43,104 nucleotides of DNA from JAGQLF01 sp964635995. Its GTDB lineage: Bacteria > Patescibacteriota > Dojkabacteria > J137. The DNA lies in NCBI GenBank assembly GCA_964635995.1, contig CAZWRA010000005.1, positions 1 through 43,104 on the forward strand. Direction: 5' to 3'. Position numbers and translations under genes: made by a program. Under the pieces are notes generated by a model, which searched no databases, was not told where the DNA came from, and saw only the letters and a program-made list of their open reading frames with translations. Of the stretch, positions 18,021 through 26,063 are shown in pieces (within the stretch, counting starts at the first letter, position 1; each line of letters starts with the position of its first letter).

Positions 18021-19174
18021 TGATCAAGAGAGTACGAGAAATAAATGTAAGAAATAGAATTATAATACTGTCTGCTGCTGTCAGTATTTTTTTCTTTGTT
18101 TTTACTACTCCAATCCTTGCTTGGATAGGAGCTTTAATTACTCCACCTAATGAGCTTCAAAATATAAGAGTTTTAGCTTCAACAAGTTCTTTAAGACTTA
18201 CTTGGGATGAACCTACAGAAATTGATATTAAATCCATTTCTATTAGTATTTCAGAGCAAAGTTTTGAACTTTCTGGGAGTGAGACAAGTTTCTCTAAAGG
18301 GTTAGACGGATCTATTCCTAGAGAAATAAAAATAGTTGTAAAAGATAATTTTGGAATAACAAATAATATTAATATTTCTTTAGAAGAGTTCAACGATCAA
18401 GCAGATCTTGTAGATTTTACTTATAATCAAAATGATAATGAAACAAGAGCAAATTCTACAGTATTCAGAAGAAGCTTACTTCTTGGAATAATACTTTTAA
18501 TAGGGACTTTTGCTGTCTTAGGGTTTGATGTTTCTGATATGAAGACAATGGTGCTTGGATTTTATCCTTCAGCTGTTGTAATACCTTACCTTCTCCTTTC
18601 TTATTCATTTTTAATCTCAGAAAGCTATGAGTTTAACAAACTTATTCTATCAATAGTATTCTCTCTATTACTTTATATAATCTCTTATTTTGTCGTATTA
18701 ACTACAAACATCTTAAATACATCGATTAATGTAAAAATTCCTCTAGAACAGGCTGCTAGAGCCTCTCAGTTTATATTTTCATTAATATCATCATACTTAA
18801 TTCTAATTCTTTTCTTTGGAGCATCGTTTAACTTCTTCGAAAAAATTGTATTTATTGTTACTCCAATCTTTTACCTAACATTCTCAGCAATATTAATGCT
18901 TGAAAATGTAACACCAAAACAAGCGATTATAAGATCAAGTAGTATTACCTTAGCCTTAATATACGGGATATTTGTACTTTCAATCTGGCCTATTAACTAC
19001 GTATACGCAATTCTAACAATTGCTGTATGTTTCTATATTCTTCTAAGTGTAGCTTTAGAAATACGACCAAAGCTAAGCAGGCACGTATGGATAGAGTACG
19101 CAATTTTAATATCTCTAGTTACATTCCTCTTGATTCTAAACAGTAACTGGGGAATAAATGGAACGATTATATAA
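18020..19174 (+). CDS. Polytopic membrane protein with external beta domain, 384 aa
   Basis: An N-terminal hydrophobic segment (about 13-40) is followed by a soluble domain of about 85 residues (LQNIRVLASTSSLRLTWDEP...) whose strand pattern resembles a fibronectin type III fold. About eight closely spaced transmembrane helices make up the rest, with a conserved-looking cytosolic loop KIPLEQAARASQ. No family is recognised. Its start overlaps the ruvB stop by one base. A link to recombination is not supported beyond that; co-transcription may be incidental. The long AT-rich gap follows. Confidence 0.8.
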   Translation: MIKRVREINVRNRIIILSAAVSIFFFVFTTPILAWIGALITPPNELQNIRVLASTSSLRLTWDEPTEIDIKSISISISEQSFELSGSETSFSKGLDGSIPREIKIVVKDNFGITNNINISLEEFNDQADLVDFTYNQNDNETRANSTVFRRSLLLGIILLIGTFAVLGFDVSDMKTMVLGFYPSAVVIPYLLLSYSFLISESYEFNKLILSIVFSLLLYIISYFVVLTTNILNTSINVKIPLEQAARASQFIFSLISSYLILILFFGASFNFFEKIVFIVTPIFYLTFSAILMLENVTPKQAIIRSSSITLALIYGIFVLSIWPINYVYAILTIAVCFYILLSVALEIRPKLSRHVWIEYAILISLVTFLLILNSNWGINGTII

Positions 19175-19989
19175 ATAATAAATCTCAATATCCCAAATTC
19201 TAAAATTGTAGATACACTAGTATATTTTTGTAAGAGTAGAGTGGTAAAGGGTTTTTTGAGTAATTTTATAAAATATAGTACTGTTACGATTGTTACGTAA
19301 ATATATTGGATATAGAGTAGGGTGGATAACTTTTGTTGGATAATATAGGACATGGATACATTTAGCAGGTAACATTATTCACTAATACTTAAGACATTGA
19401 ATTTTGGATTGGTAGAGATTATTAGAAAATATATAAGTACTTGTGTTTTAAAAGTAGTAGTACTCTCTAGAGAAACACTGACGTTTTACAGTAATAAGTT
19501 ACTGAGTATAATTACCCTTATATTGAGTAAAACCTAAGAAAACGAGTGAAGAGAACCCCTTAACAAAAAACCAAAATTACAAAAATTAAAATTCTAAATT
19601 CTTTTTATTTTTTATTACTCTTATTTTCTATATTTCCTAAAAAATGTTTTTATTAATTCTTTTTAATAATTATTTTCTTAATTCATATAGTTTAAAAAAT
19701 GAAAATACTTTTTTATTAAAATGCTCTATTCTTTCTTAGTAAAAAACTACAAATTCATAGAGATTTAGCTGAACATCTAATTTAGGATAATTTCTAAATG
19801 ACTGAGAATACCTTTTTTAAAATAAAGCTTCTAAAATCGCCTCTGATGGCTTCGTAGGCTATAATTAAGTACTGTATTGGCTTTTAGCAGTCAAGCAAGT
19901 TGAGTTGACTTTTTTTAAGTATTTTTATGGAAAAATACAAATAACAAGATAAATTTATCTATTAATAAATAGTTTTTAAAAATATAAGA
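19175..19989. other. 815-bp very AT-rich non-coding region
   Basis: No credible gene was found on either strand; the only long open frame (19033-19353, minus) is antisense to the end of the membrane protein. Between 19308 and 19358 four GGATA motifs lie 16, 14 and 16 bp apart; one reads GGTGGATAA, one base from the reverse complement of the DnaA-box consensus. A strongly pyrimidine-rich stretch of extreme A+T content follows (about 19590-19700). Near the end are a TATAAT (19860-19865) and a weak terminator-like hairpin. It could be an origin-like, regulatory or decayed region. Confidence 0.5.
19889..19916 (+). terminator. Weak intrinsic-terminator-like hairpin
   Basis: AGTCAA (19889-19894) pairs with TTGACT (19905-19910) around a 10-nt loop, and seven T residues run from 19910 to 19916. 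The 6-bp stem is weak. With the TATAAT at 19860-19865 it could bound a small RNA of about 45 nt, or simply end transcription crossing the AT-rich gap. Confidence 0.35.
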
Positions 19990-20706
19990 ATGGAAAATCA
20001 TTTTATTCAAATGGAAATAATGAAAACTTTATTATTTAAACCTAAAGCAACATTTAGTGATTTAAAACCCGAAAATATAGAAAATAATCAATTAACATTT
20101 CATATAAAGCAACTTATAAAAGATAAGTTAATAGAAAAACATTCAGATAAAACATATTCTTTAACCCTAAAAGGAAAAGAATATGCAAACAGAATGGATA
20201 CAGATAAGAAAGCTGCTCAAAAGCAGGGAAAGATTGGAGCAATAACTTGTTGTGCTAGAAAAAATAAGGATGGAGAGTTTGAATTCCTAATGTATACAAG
20301 GAAAAAACATCCTTTTTATGATCACCAAGGCTTTGCATCTGGAAAAGTCCCATACTGTGAATCAGTTGTTGGATCAGCTATCCGAGAACTAAAAGAAGAA
20401 ACTAATTTAGATTGTGTAACAGGAGAGGTATTTATGATTGAACATCATAGGGTTTACGATAATAAAACTGATGAGCTTCTTGAAGATAAATACTTTTATT
20501 TTGTAAGATTACTAGATCCTAAAGGTGAACTTAAATCAAATGAAGAAGGTGAATTTGAATGGATTCCAGAATCAAAGCTTTCTGAGTTTATACAAAAACC
20601 ATTTGAAACGGTTGAACGTGAACTTTATATTGCAGAACAAATTAAAGATTTAAAAAAGCCATTAACTTTTGAAGAAATAATTCATAAAATAGACTCTTTT
20701 TTATAA
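19990..20706 (+). CDS. Winged-helix plus NUDIX hydrolase domain protein, 238 aa
   Basis: Residues 1-70 form a winged-helix-like DNA-binding unit (helix-rich, then LIEKHSDKTYSLTLKGKEYA). Residues 80-210 are a NUDIX fold whose box (about 117-140) reads GKVPYCE...AIRELKEETNL, matching G-x5-E-x7-REUxEE-x-x-U with Asn in place of the last Gly. NUDIX enzymes hydrolyse nucleoside diphosphates linked to another moiety. This domain order is the reverse of NrtR-type regulators, so it may be a ligand-sensing regulator or a hydrolase with an accessory domain. The gene stands alone after the AT-rich gap. No Shine-Dalgarno sequence is seen. Confidence 0.82.
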   Translation: MENHFIQMEIMKTLLFKPKATFSDLKPENIENNQLTFHIKQLIKDKLIEKHSDKTYSLTLKGKEYANRMDTDKKAAQKQGKIGAITCCARKNKDGEFEFLMYTRKKHPFYDHQGFASGKVPYCESVVGSAIRELKEETNLDCVTGEVFMIEHHRVYDNKTDELLEDKYFYFVRLLDPKGELKSNEEGEFEWIPESKLSEFIQKPFETVERELYIAEQIKDLKKPLTFEEIIHKIDSFL

Positions 20707-20729
20707 TGGCCACTACTCTGTTTTCATAG

Positions 20730-20757
20730 GCAGAGAAGAGAAATCACCCTTCTCTGC
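20730..20757. repeat. Perfect 9-bp stem hairpin between NUDIX gene and trkH
   Basis: GCAGAGAAG (20730-20738) and CTTCTCTGC (20749-20757) pair perfectly around a 10-nt loop. No T-tract follows, so it is not a classical terminator on the plus strand. The same string in inverted form (CTCTTCTCTGC, 22542-22552) recurs just after trkH. A role in mRNA stability or start-site control of trkH is possible. Confidence 0.6.
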
Positions 20758-20764
20758 ATTAACT

Positions 20765-22507
20765 TTGAGTATGTTTATATGTGACATTTATTATACAAAA
20801 ATTGTCACTTGTTTTCGGTTACAATATGGAGTTATACTCCACTTGATTAATCTATTAAATTTGAATAAGTATTTTTACACATTAATTGTTGCACTTCATT
20901 TACAGTTAAGTATATTTTTAGGGTTAGTTTTTAGTACTTTAGTAGGAATTTTCTATTTAGTAATAAATGATTCTAGATATAAGTCTGAAAATATAATTCC
21001 CACAACAGTAGGCTCAATACTTTCATTACTACTCTTTTTAATCGGTCATTATCTTCACAAAAAGAAAATTTTTCAAAAGTATAATAGATTGAATTTTAAA
21101 CAGTCGGTTTTAATAGTAGTTTTAGCTTGGCTTATAGCGAGCCTAATATCCTCTGTTGTTTTTATTTTGGCTGGATTCCCAAACTCACCAATCGGAGAAA
21201 GTTTTAGTTTTCTAAGAGTTTTTACGGATGCTTTTTTTGAATCTATGTCAGGTTTAACTACAACCGGCTCAAGCATACTTTTAGATATTGAGTCTTTACC
21301 TAGAAGCGTTTTAATGTGGCGAACTACGTCACATTGGATTGGAGGAATGGGACTTGTATATATGACAATTACAATTATTAATAACTTTAAATATAGTAGA
21401 TTTAACCTCATTAATGCAGAAGTTGAATCACCTGAAGCTACAGAATTCAAAGATGAATTTGAAGCAAGAAATTCAGGGTTTGATTTTATTAAGGTTTATA
21501 GTTTTCTAACTATTTTAATGATTGTTTTACTTATTATTTCAGGGAGCTTATTTAGAACTCTTCCTTACGAACATTGGTACGATAATGTTTATGATGCAGT
21601 GAATCATAGTTTCTCGACACTTGGCACAGGTGGATTTAGTCACTATTCGACAAGCGTAGGGTTGCCAACTTCAACAGAAAATGGAACTTTAATAATTGGA
21701 GGACTTCAAAATCCTGTATCTGAATGGATTATTACAATTTTCATGTTTATTAGTGGAGCTAATTTTGGAATTTGGTTCTTATTAATATTTAAAAAAGATA
21801 TTAAATCACTTCTAAAGAATCAAGAAATGAAAATATATGGTTTAGTTAGTTTTACAATAACATTGGGGATAGCGTTAATATTATTCAGGGATCATTACTA
21901 TGGATCTGTAGAGCAATTATTAAGATACTCAAGTTTTGCTGTTGGGTCTGTAATTTCCACTACAGGTTTAGCAAATGCTGATTTCAGTGTATGGCCTATT
22001 GAAGCTGTCGCTCTTTTGTTTATTGTATATTTTGTTGGCGGAACTGTTGGTTCTACTGGTGGTGGACTAAAGGTAAAAAGACTAATCGCATTTTTTAAAA
22101 ACGCAAAGAATGAGGTTTCAAATTTTTCCAATAATAAAGATGAATTTCAGCCTGTAAAAATTGATACAAGTGTTTTTAGTAGAAGAGATATGAGTTTAAT
22201 TAACATTAATATTGCGTTTTATCTAATACTGTTTGTCTTAGGAGGCATACTAATAATGATTTTTGATCGTAATCTAGTAGATTTTTCAACAGCAATGAAT
22301 GCATCTATAGCTAACCTTGGTAATATTGGACCAGCAGACTTTTATGGCAAAATCAATGAAGGACCAACAGGTGGTTATGCTGGATTAGGAATAGCTTCCA
22401 AATGGGTCCTAATAATTTTAATGCTATTTGGTAGAATAGGAGTATTAAATATTTTCTATTTAGGGGCCAATTTTATTTATAAAAAAGGTAATAATAACCT
22501 TGGCTAG
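20765..22507 (+). CDS. trkH: TrkH/KtrB-family potassium channel subunit
   Basis: The four pore-loop motifs of the family are visible: LTTTGSS (about 160), STLGTGGFSH (about 285), ISTTGLANAD (about 397) and ANLGNIGP (about 515). VGGTVGSTGGGLKVKR follows the third loop. About ten transmembrane helices pack into 580 aa. TrkH forms a K+ channel gated by a cytosolic TrkA/KtrA ring, which is not in this window. The first ATG (20771 is a second in-frame ATG) gives an N-terminus with little resemblance to the family, so translation may start at a later TTG such as one near 20842. The gene is monocistronic. Confidence 0.92.
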   Translation: MSMFICDIYYTKIVTCFRLQYGVILHLINLLNLNKYFYTLIVALHLQLSIFLGLVFSTLVGIFYLVINDSRYKSENIIPTTVGSILSLLLFLIGHYLHKKKIFQKYNRLNFKQSVLIVVLAWLIASLISSVVFILAGFPNSPIGESFSFLRVFTDAFFESMSGLTTTGSSILLDIESLPRSVLMWRTTSHWIGGMGLVYMTITIINNFKYSRFNLINAEVESPEATEFKDEFEARNSGFDFIKVYSFLTILMIVLLIISGSLFRTLPYEHWYDNVYDAVNHSFSTLGTGGFSHYSTSVGLPTSTENGTLIIGGLQNPVSEWIITIFMFISGANFGIWFLLIFKKDIKSLLKNQEMKIYGLVSFTITLGIALILFRDHYYGSVEQLLRYSSFAVGSVISTTGLANADFSVWPIEAVALLFIVYFVGGTVGSTGGGLKVKRLIAFFKNAKNEVSNFSNNKDEFQPVKIDTSVFSRRDMSLININIAFYLILFVLGGILIMIFDRNLVDFSTAMNASIANLGNIGPADFYGKINEGPTGGYAGLGIASKWVLIILMLFGRIGVLNIFYLGANFIYKKGNNNLG

Positions 22508-22537
22508 AATTCAATTGGAAGTGATATTTAGAATACC

Positions 22538-22753
22538 TTAGCTCTTCTCTGCTTTTTGTTTTTTAATTCTACCCTTTGCTAAATAGATTAGGTTATCAAG
22601 CCTATATTGCCTTCTGCACTTAGTTTTGAGCTTACACTATACTCCATCCAGTTTAAAATATTTAATTACGATACTTCTGATTTTATCGTGTGGAATGAGA
22701 AAAAGACTATCAACAGTTTCTAAATAACTTTTTACTTCTTTAAATGTTGGCAT
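22538..22753 (-). pseudogene. Remnant of a small gene, 71 codons with one internal TAG
   Basis: From ATG (22751-22753) the frame reads MPTFKEVKSYLETVDSLFLI... through an in-frame TAG at 22637-22639 and then another 32 coding-like codons, rich in Lys/Arg, to TAA at 22538. Composition is coding-like on both sides of the TAG, so a nonsense mutation is likely. A genuine 38-residue protein ending at the TAG is the alternative. No family is recognised. It lies just after the alpha/beta hydrolase on the same strand. Confidence 0.4.
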
Positions 22754-22783
22754 TAGTAATCTCTAATAGCTGTCTTGGATTAT

Positions 22784-23389
22784 TTATAAGAGACATTGTG
22801 GTTCCTCTATGAGGTACACAAGTCTTAAGTCATATTTTTCTGTAAAGGATTTTGCATCCTTATTGGGATGGACGTTGAATGGATTGGAACCAGAAATTAC
22901 AACTATCTTCTTTCTTATACTTTCATCTTTAATGAATTCAAGGTTAGATTTAAACTCAACTCTATAAAGAGTCTTATACTCTTCTAGATTTACCCTACTT
23001 CTTTTATGTACTTTCTTTAAGATTAATATTTTTAAAAAATTAGGTATATAGTTATTTAAAATAAATTTCTGAAATGGCTTTGGACCACGGTTTAATGCAG
23101 GGTCGATTAAGAAAATCTTATCAATATGTTCAAAAAGAGTGGGTTTAAGGCTTGCCAATGAAAGAATTTGGTTTGCACCAAGCGAATGTCCGATTACTAA
23201 ACTCCATTTTTTAGCAGTTAATTTTTGACTGATGAAATTTAAATAAATATCTGGATCAATAGTACTGCCAATGGGTTCGTTACAAAACCCAGGTAAACTA
23301 AGCGCCTGCATGTCTAGAGATAATCCTTCTAAGAACAAAGTATAGGAATGCTTACAAGCACCCCAAGCTGAAAATAGTAGTCCTTTCAT
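22784..23389 (-). CDS. Alpha/beta hydrolase, probably C-terminally frameshifted
   Basis: The 201-aa product has a nucleophile elbow GHSLGANQ with Ser69 and an early LFSAWGACKHSY that fits the oxyanion-strand region, so it belongs to the alpha/beta hydrolase fold; the substrate is unknown. It ends in EEPQCLL with no catalytic His. Shifting frame at about 22797 yields EEPHMSLINNPRQLLEI if one base is restored in a CA-ATG context. This supplies the missing His and a normal C-terminal helix ending at 22740. The frame as given therefore probably encodes an inactive, shortened enzyme. It starts 4 bp after the gyrA stop and is likely co-transcribed with gyrA. Confidence 0.7.
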   Translation of the reverse strand: MKGLLFSAWGACKHSYTLFLEGLSLDMQALSLPGFCNEPIGSTIDPDIYLNFISQKLTAKKWSLVIGHSLGANQILSLASLKPTLFEHIDKIFLIDPALNRGPKPFQKFILNNYIPNFLKILILKKVHKRSRVNLEEYKTLYRVEFKSNLEFIKDESIRKKIVVISGSNPFNVHPNKDAKSFTEKYDLRLVYLIEEPQCLL

Positions 23390-23393
23390 CTTG

Positions 23394-26018
23394 TTAAACT
23401 ACCGCAATAGCAGCTACTGTATCGTCTCCTTTTACCTTCATTAATCTAACACCACTTGTCTGTCTTCCCTGAACAGGTAAGTCAACTGTAGGAATTCGTA
23501 CAGCCTGTCCATGTGAGCTTAGAATTAATAACTCTTTATCTGGATGATCAAGAAGTCTAGCTGAAACAACTTCACCAGTTTTCTTATTAACTCTCATAGC
23601 AAAGATTCCAGTTCCACCTCTATTCTGTAATGTGAATTCACTAATTCTTGTTAATTTTCCGTATCCATTTTGAGATACTGTTAGGACAAAATCCTCAGTA
23701 TTTCTAACTACATCCATAGATATTAAGTTATCACCTTCTTTAATTCTAATTCCTCTAACTCCCTTTGAAGATCGACCTGTAGGTCTTACGTCTTCCTCTT
23801 TAAAGTGAATTGATTTTGCTAATCTTGTTATTAAAATAACTTCACTTTCACCTGTTGTAGGTCTTACCCAGATTAATTCATCACCGTCATCTAGACTAAT
23901 TGCAATTAAGCCGTTAGATCGAATGTTATCGAAGTCATCTAGAGAAGTTTTCTTTACAACTCCGCCTTTTGTAGCCATAAATAAATATTTATAGTCAAAA
24001 CCTTGTTTTTCTGAAACTTCTTCCCCTTCTTGAGAAACATCTTCATCAATAATACTTCCTCCTTCTTTTCTCGTTAGTACACTTGTTACTAACTCATCAT
24101 TTTGCATTTGTACAAGGTTTACGATTGGTAATCCCTTTGCTGTTCTTGAGTATTCAGGGATTTCGTAAACTTTTAATGCATAAACTTTTCCTCTATTTGT
24201 AAAGAATAGAATTTGATCATGAGTATTACACATAAATACATGTCTAACAGAATCGTCATCTTTTGTTGTTAAGGCTTTCTTTCCAACACCACCACGTTTC
24301 TGCTTCTGGTAAGTGTCCATCTTTGTTCGCTTTATGTATCCTTGCTTACTGATTGTAACTAATGTCTGTTCTTCACCGATAAGATCTTCTTCGTTAATTT
24401 CACCTGGCTTATTCTTAAATACTTTTGTTAATCTTTCATCTCCTAGTTTCTCCTTTAGATCCTTAAGTTCATCTCCAATAATCTCAATAACTTTCTTTGG
24501 AGTTGTAAGAATTTTAAGAGTTTCTTTAATGCTATTAACTACATCTTTGTATTCTTGTTCTATTTTTAATCGTTCTAAAGCAGCTAATCTTCTAAGCTGC
24601 ATATCTAAAATAGCTTGAGCTTGAATTTCAGATAATTTAAATCTACTCATTAATTCATCTCTTGCCTTATCTGCATCTTCTGATTCTCTAATGATTTTAA
24701 TAATTTCATCAATATTGTCTAGAGCAATCATTAATCCTTCTAGAATATGCTCTCTTTCTCTAAGCTTAGCTAACTCAAATTCATTTCTTCTAGTTACAAT
24801 TTCTTGTCTATGAGTAATATAAAGCTCTAAGATTTTCTTAAGTGAAAGTAATTGAGGCTCTCCATCGACTAGTGCAAGCATATTTGCACTGAATGTTTTT
24901 TGCATTTCAGTGTATTTATATAATTGATTCTCTACCGTCTTAGGAATTACATCTCTTTTTAATTCAATAACTATTCTAATACCTTCTCTATTAGACTCAT
25001 CTCTTAAATCAGTAATTCCATCAATTTTCTTATCTTTATATAACTGAGCTATCTTAGCTATAAGTGCTGATTTGTTTACCTGATAAGGTAGCTGAGTTAT
25101 TATAATTCTATATTTTCCTCCTTTAACCTCTTCAATCTCAGACACAGCTCTCATTAGAACTCGTCCTCGACCAGTTTCATATATCTTATTAATTTCACTT
25201 ACATCATAGATCTCTCCTCTAGTTGGAAAATCGGGTCCTTTAACATGTTTTAGCAGTTCTTTAAGTTCAACTGAAGAGTTAAATCTAATAAATCTATTTT
25301 TCGGAAGATTATCTAAATGTTCTACTCTTCTAACATCATTTTCATAATCAACTTTTTGAAAACTATCATCAGGTTCCCAAATATTTTCTCCGTTTAGAAG
25401 TACATGAATTGCATCAATAACCTCATTTAAGTTATGAGGAGGAATCTTAGTAGCCATTCCAACAGCAATTCCTTCATTACCATTTACAAGAATGTTTGGA
25501 AGTAAACCAGGAAGAACTTCAGGCTCTTCCTCATTACCATCGTAGTTAGGATTATAGTTTACAGTGCTTTTATCTAGTCCTTCTAAAATTTTTGCTCCAT
25601 ATTTATCTAATCTTGCCTCAATATACCTCATAGCAGCAGGAGGATCACCATCAATAGACCCATAGTTTCCTTGTCCATCAACAAGAGTATATCTCATATT
25701 GAAGTCTTGACCCATTCGGACAAGGGCGTCCGAAATAGATGAGTCTCCGTGAGGGTGGTACTTACCCATTGTGTCTCCAACAATTCTTGCAACTTTCTTG
25801 TATGCACTTCCTGGCATAATATTCATTTTCTGCATTGTATACAGAATTCTTCGCTGCACTGGTTTTAAACCATCTCTAACATCAGGAAGAGCTCTAGCTA
25901 CAATTACGCTCATTGCGTAGTTAATGTAACTTTGCTTTAACTCTTCTGTAATACTCTGCTCCTTTACACCAGAATTATCAGTATTAACTTTTTGTGTTGT
26001 ATCTTTTTCGTCTGACAT
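23394..26018 (-). CDS. gyrA: DNA gyrase subunit A
   Basis: This 874-aa type IIA topoisomerase breakage-reunion subunit has catalytic Tyr132 in AAMRYIEARL. The quinolone-determining region HPHGDSSISDALVRM has Ser93 and Asp97, the susceptible-type residues. The C-terminal beta-pinwheel contains a GyrA box of the form KQKRGGVGKK, which separates gyrase from topoisomerase IV (ParC). With GyrB it introduces negative supercoils using ATP. It follows gyrB by 45 bp on the same strand and is intact over 2.6 kb, which matters for judging the mutations seen elsewhere in the contig. No Shine-Dalgarno sequence is seen. Confidence 0.98.
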   Translation of the reverse strand: MSDEKDTTQKVNTDNSGVKEQSITEELKQSYINYAMSVIVARALPDVRDGLKPVQRRILYTMQKMNIMPGSAYKKVARIVGDTMGKYHPHGDSSISDALVRMGQDFNMRYTLVDGQGNYGSIDGDPPAAMRYIEARLDKYGAKILEGLDKSTVNYNPNYDGNEEEPEVLPGLLPNILVNGNEGIAVGMATKIPPHNLNEVIDAIHVLLNGENIWEPDDSFQKVDYENDVRRVEHLDNLPKNRFIRFNSSVELKELLKHVKGPDFPTRGEIYDVSEINKIYETGRGRVLMRAVSEIEEVKGGKYRIIITQLPYQVNKSALIAKIAQLYKDKKIDGITDLRDESNREGIRIVIELKRDVIPKTVENQLYKYTEMQKTFSANMLALVDGEPQLLSLKKILELYITHRQEIVTRRNEFELAKLREREHILEGLMIALDNIDEIIKIIRESEDADKARDELMSRFKLSEIQAQAILDMQLRRLAALERLKIEQEYKDVVNSIKETLKILTTPKKVIEIIGDELKDLKEKLGDERLTKVFKNKPGEINEEDLIGEEQTLVTISKQGYIKRTKMDTYQKQKRGGVGKKALTTKDDDSVRHVFMCNTHDQILFFTNRGKVYALKVYEIPEYSRTAKGLPIVNLVQMQNDELVTSVLTRKEGGSIIDEDVSQEGEEVSEKQGFDYKYLFMATKGGVVKKTSLDDFDNIRSNGLIAISLDDGDELIWVRPTTGESEVILITRLAKSIHFKEEDVRPTGRSSKGVRGIRIKEGDNLISMDVVRNTEDFVLTVSQNGYGKLTRISEFTLQNRGGTGIFAMRVNKKTGEVVSARLLDHPDKELLILSSHGQAVRIPTVDLPVQGRQTSGVRLMKVKGDDTVAAIAVV

Positions 26019-26063
26019 AATTTAGTTTCTAGTTATTAGGTATTAGTTTTTAGTAATTTGTTG

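Noticed and set aside
19033..19353. Minus-strand 106-aa open frame with hydrophobic residues
   Set aside because: It overlaps the end of a convincing membrane-protein gene on the other strand, so its hydrophobic look is a shadow of AT-rich sequence.
20765..20860. Promoter TTGTCA...TACAAT inside the trkH 5' region
   Set aside because: The spacer is only about 12 bp, too short for a sigma-70 promoter.
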